From contig CAMJHX010000012.1 in assembly GCA_946405655.1 (NCBI GenBank), forward strand, positions 1 to 14,033: a stretch of DNA of 14,033 bases, given 5' to 3'. This DNA is from an uncultured Clostridia bacterium. Its GTDB lineage: Bacteria > Bacillota > Clostridia > Oscillospirales > Oscillospiraceae. This document shows positions 13,864 to 14,033 of the stretch, one piece after another. Positions within the stretch are counted from its first letter, which is position 1. Each line of letters opens with the position of its first letter. The notes under the pieces are model-generated. The model saw only the letters and a program-made list of their open reading frames with translations, did not search any database and was not told the DNA's origin. A program made the position numbers and the translations under genes.

Positions 13864-14033
13864 GCGCGGTGACCTCCGATCTGCTGATTCCGGTCTCTGG
13901 CTGTGGCGCCCTCCTCCAGATTCATGCCGCGCAGGATCGCGTTCTTGCCGAACTTGTCGCGGATGCGCAAAATGGCGTCCTGCCTCCGCTGCTCCCGCTC
14001 AATCACCTCAGGCGGAACCTCCGGCTCCTCCGG
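13860..14033 (-). CDS. Y-family DNA polymerase, C-terminal end (cut by window edge)
   Basis: Only the last 57 codons are in the window, open to the right edge. The end reads ILRIRDKFGKNAILRG, then MNLEEGATARDRNQQIGGHRA split at GATAR, which is the characteristic C-terminus of Clostridial Y-family (DinB/UvrX-like) polymerases. These copy damaged DNA in translesion synthesis. The preceding PEEPEVPPEVIEREQRR is a flexible linker. The TGA stop overlaps the ATG of the YolD-like gene. The catalytic palm lies outside the window, so subtype (Pol IV or UvrX-like) cannot be decided. Confidence 0.85.
   Translation of the reverse strand, partial: PEEPEVPPEVIEREQRRQDAILRIRDKFGKNAILRGMNLEEGATARDRNQQIGGHRA

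Overview
The window reads as a chromosomal segment of a GC-rich, Gram-positive, probably anaerobic Firmicute, most like the gut Oscillospiraceae/Clostridia. The basis is family-level: triple-SLH surface proteins whose last segment ends in a WYYLAIQEA-type tail, an SLH-anchored amidase, a PP2C phosphatase, a Y-family polymerase with a YolD-like partner, and strong AAGGAGG-type ribosome binding sites. No rRNA, tRNA, CRISPR array or transposase was seen. Intergenic gaps are all under 200 bases and hold promoters and terminators.

Left part (1-4.3 kb, minus strand): two paralogous secreted proteins built from helical, Leu/Asp-rich repeats. One is cut by the left edge. The other is a 1100-residue protein with a ~222-residue internal tandem duplication, one Ig-like domain and three C-terminal SLH segments. 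A short divergent promoter region with four ACTTTT half-sites separates it from a plus-strand operon of a membrane-anchored PP2C phosphatase and a 69-residue single-span membrane protein.

Middle (5.6-9.2 kb): a secreted, SLH-anchored N-acetylmuramoyl-L-alanine amidase on the minus strand, convergent with the phosphatase operon through a bidirectional terminator. Then come a sugar-nucleotidyltransferase-like enzyme and a LysO-type lysine exporter, both on the plus strand. The amidase has an unusually distant Shine-Dalgarno with a hairpin between it and the start codon. A strong hairpin terminator lies directly in front of lysO.

Right part (9.2-13.3 kb, minus strand): a tight three-gene operon. 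It encodes a tocopherol-cyclase/CrtC-like lipocalin-fold protein, a short-chain dehydrogenase, and a large Old-Yellow-Enzyme-type flavoprotein with FMN, Fe-S and FAD/NAD(P) modules. Together they could hydrate or cyclise, oxidise or reduce a hydroxyl/ketone, and reduce an enone C=C bond of a hydrophobic (steroid-, isoprenoid- or flavonoid-like) molecule. I know of no described pathway with this combination, and it is the best candidate here for an undescribed system. The right edge holds a YolD-like gene overlapping by ATGA the 3' end of a Y-family DNA polymerase gene.

The left half is thus about the cell envelope (surface layer, wall hydrolase, signalling phosphatase). The right half is a metabolic cassette next to a DNA-damage tolerance operon.
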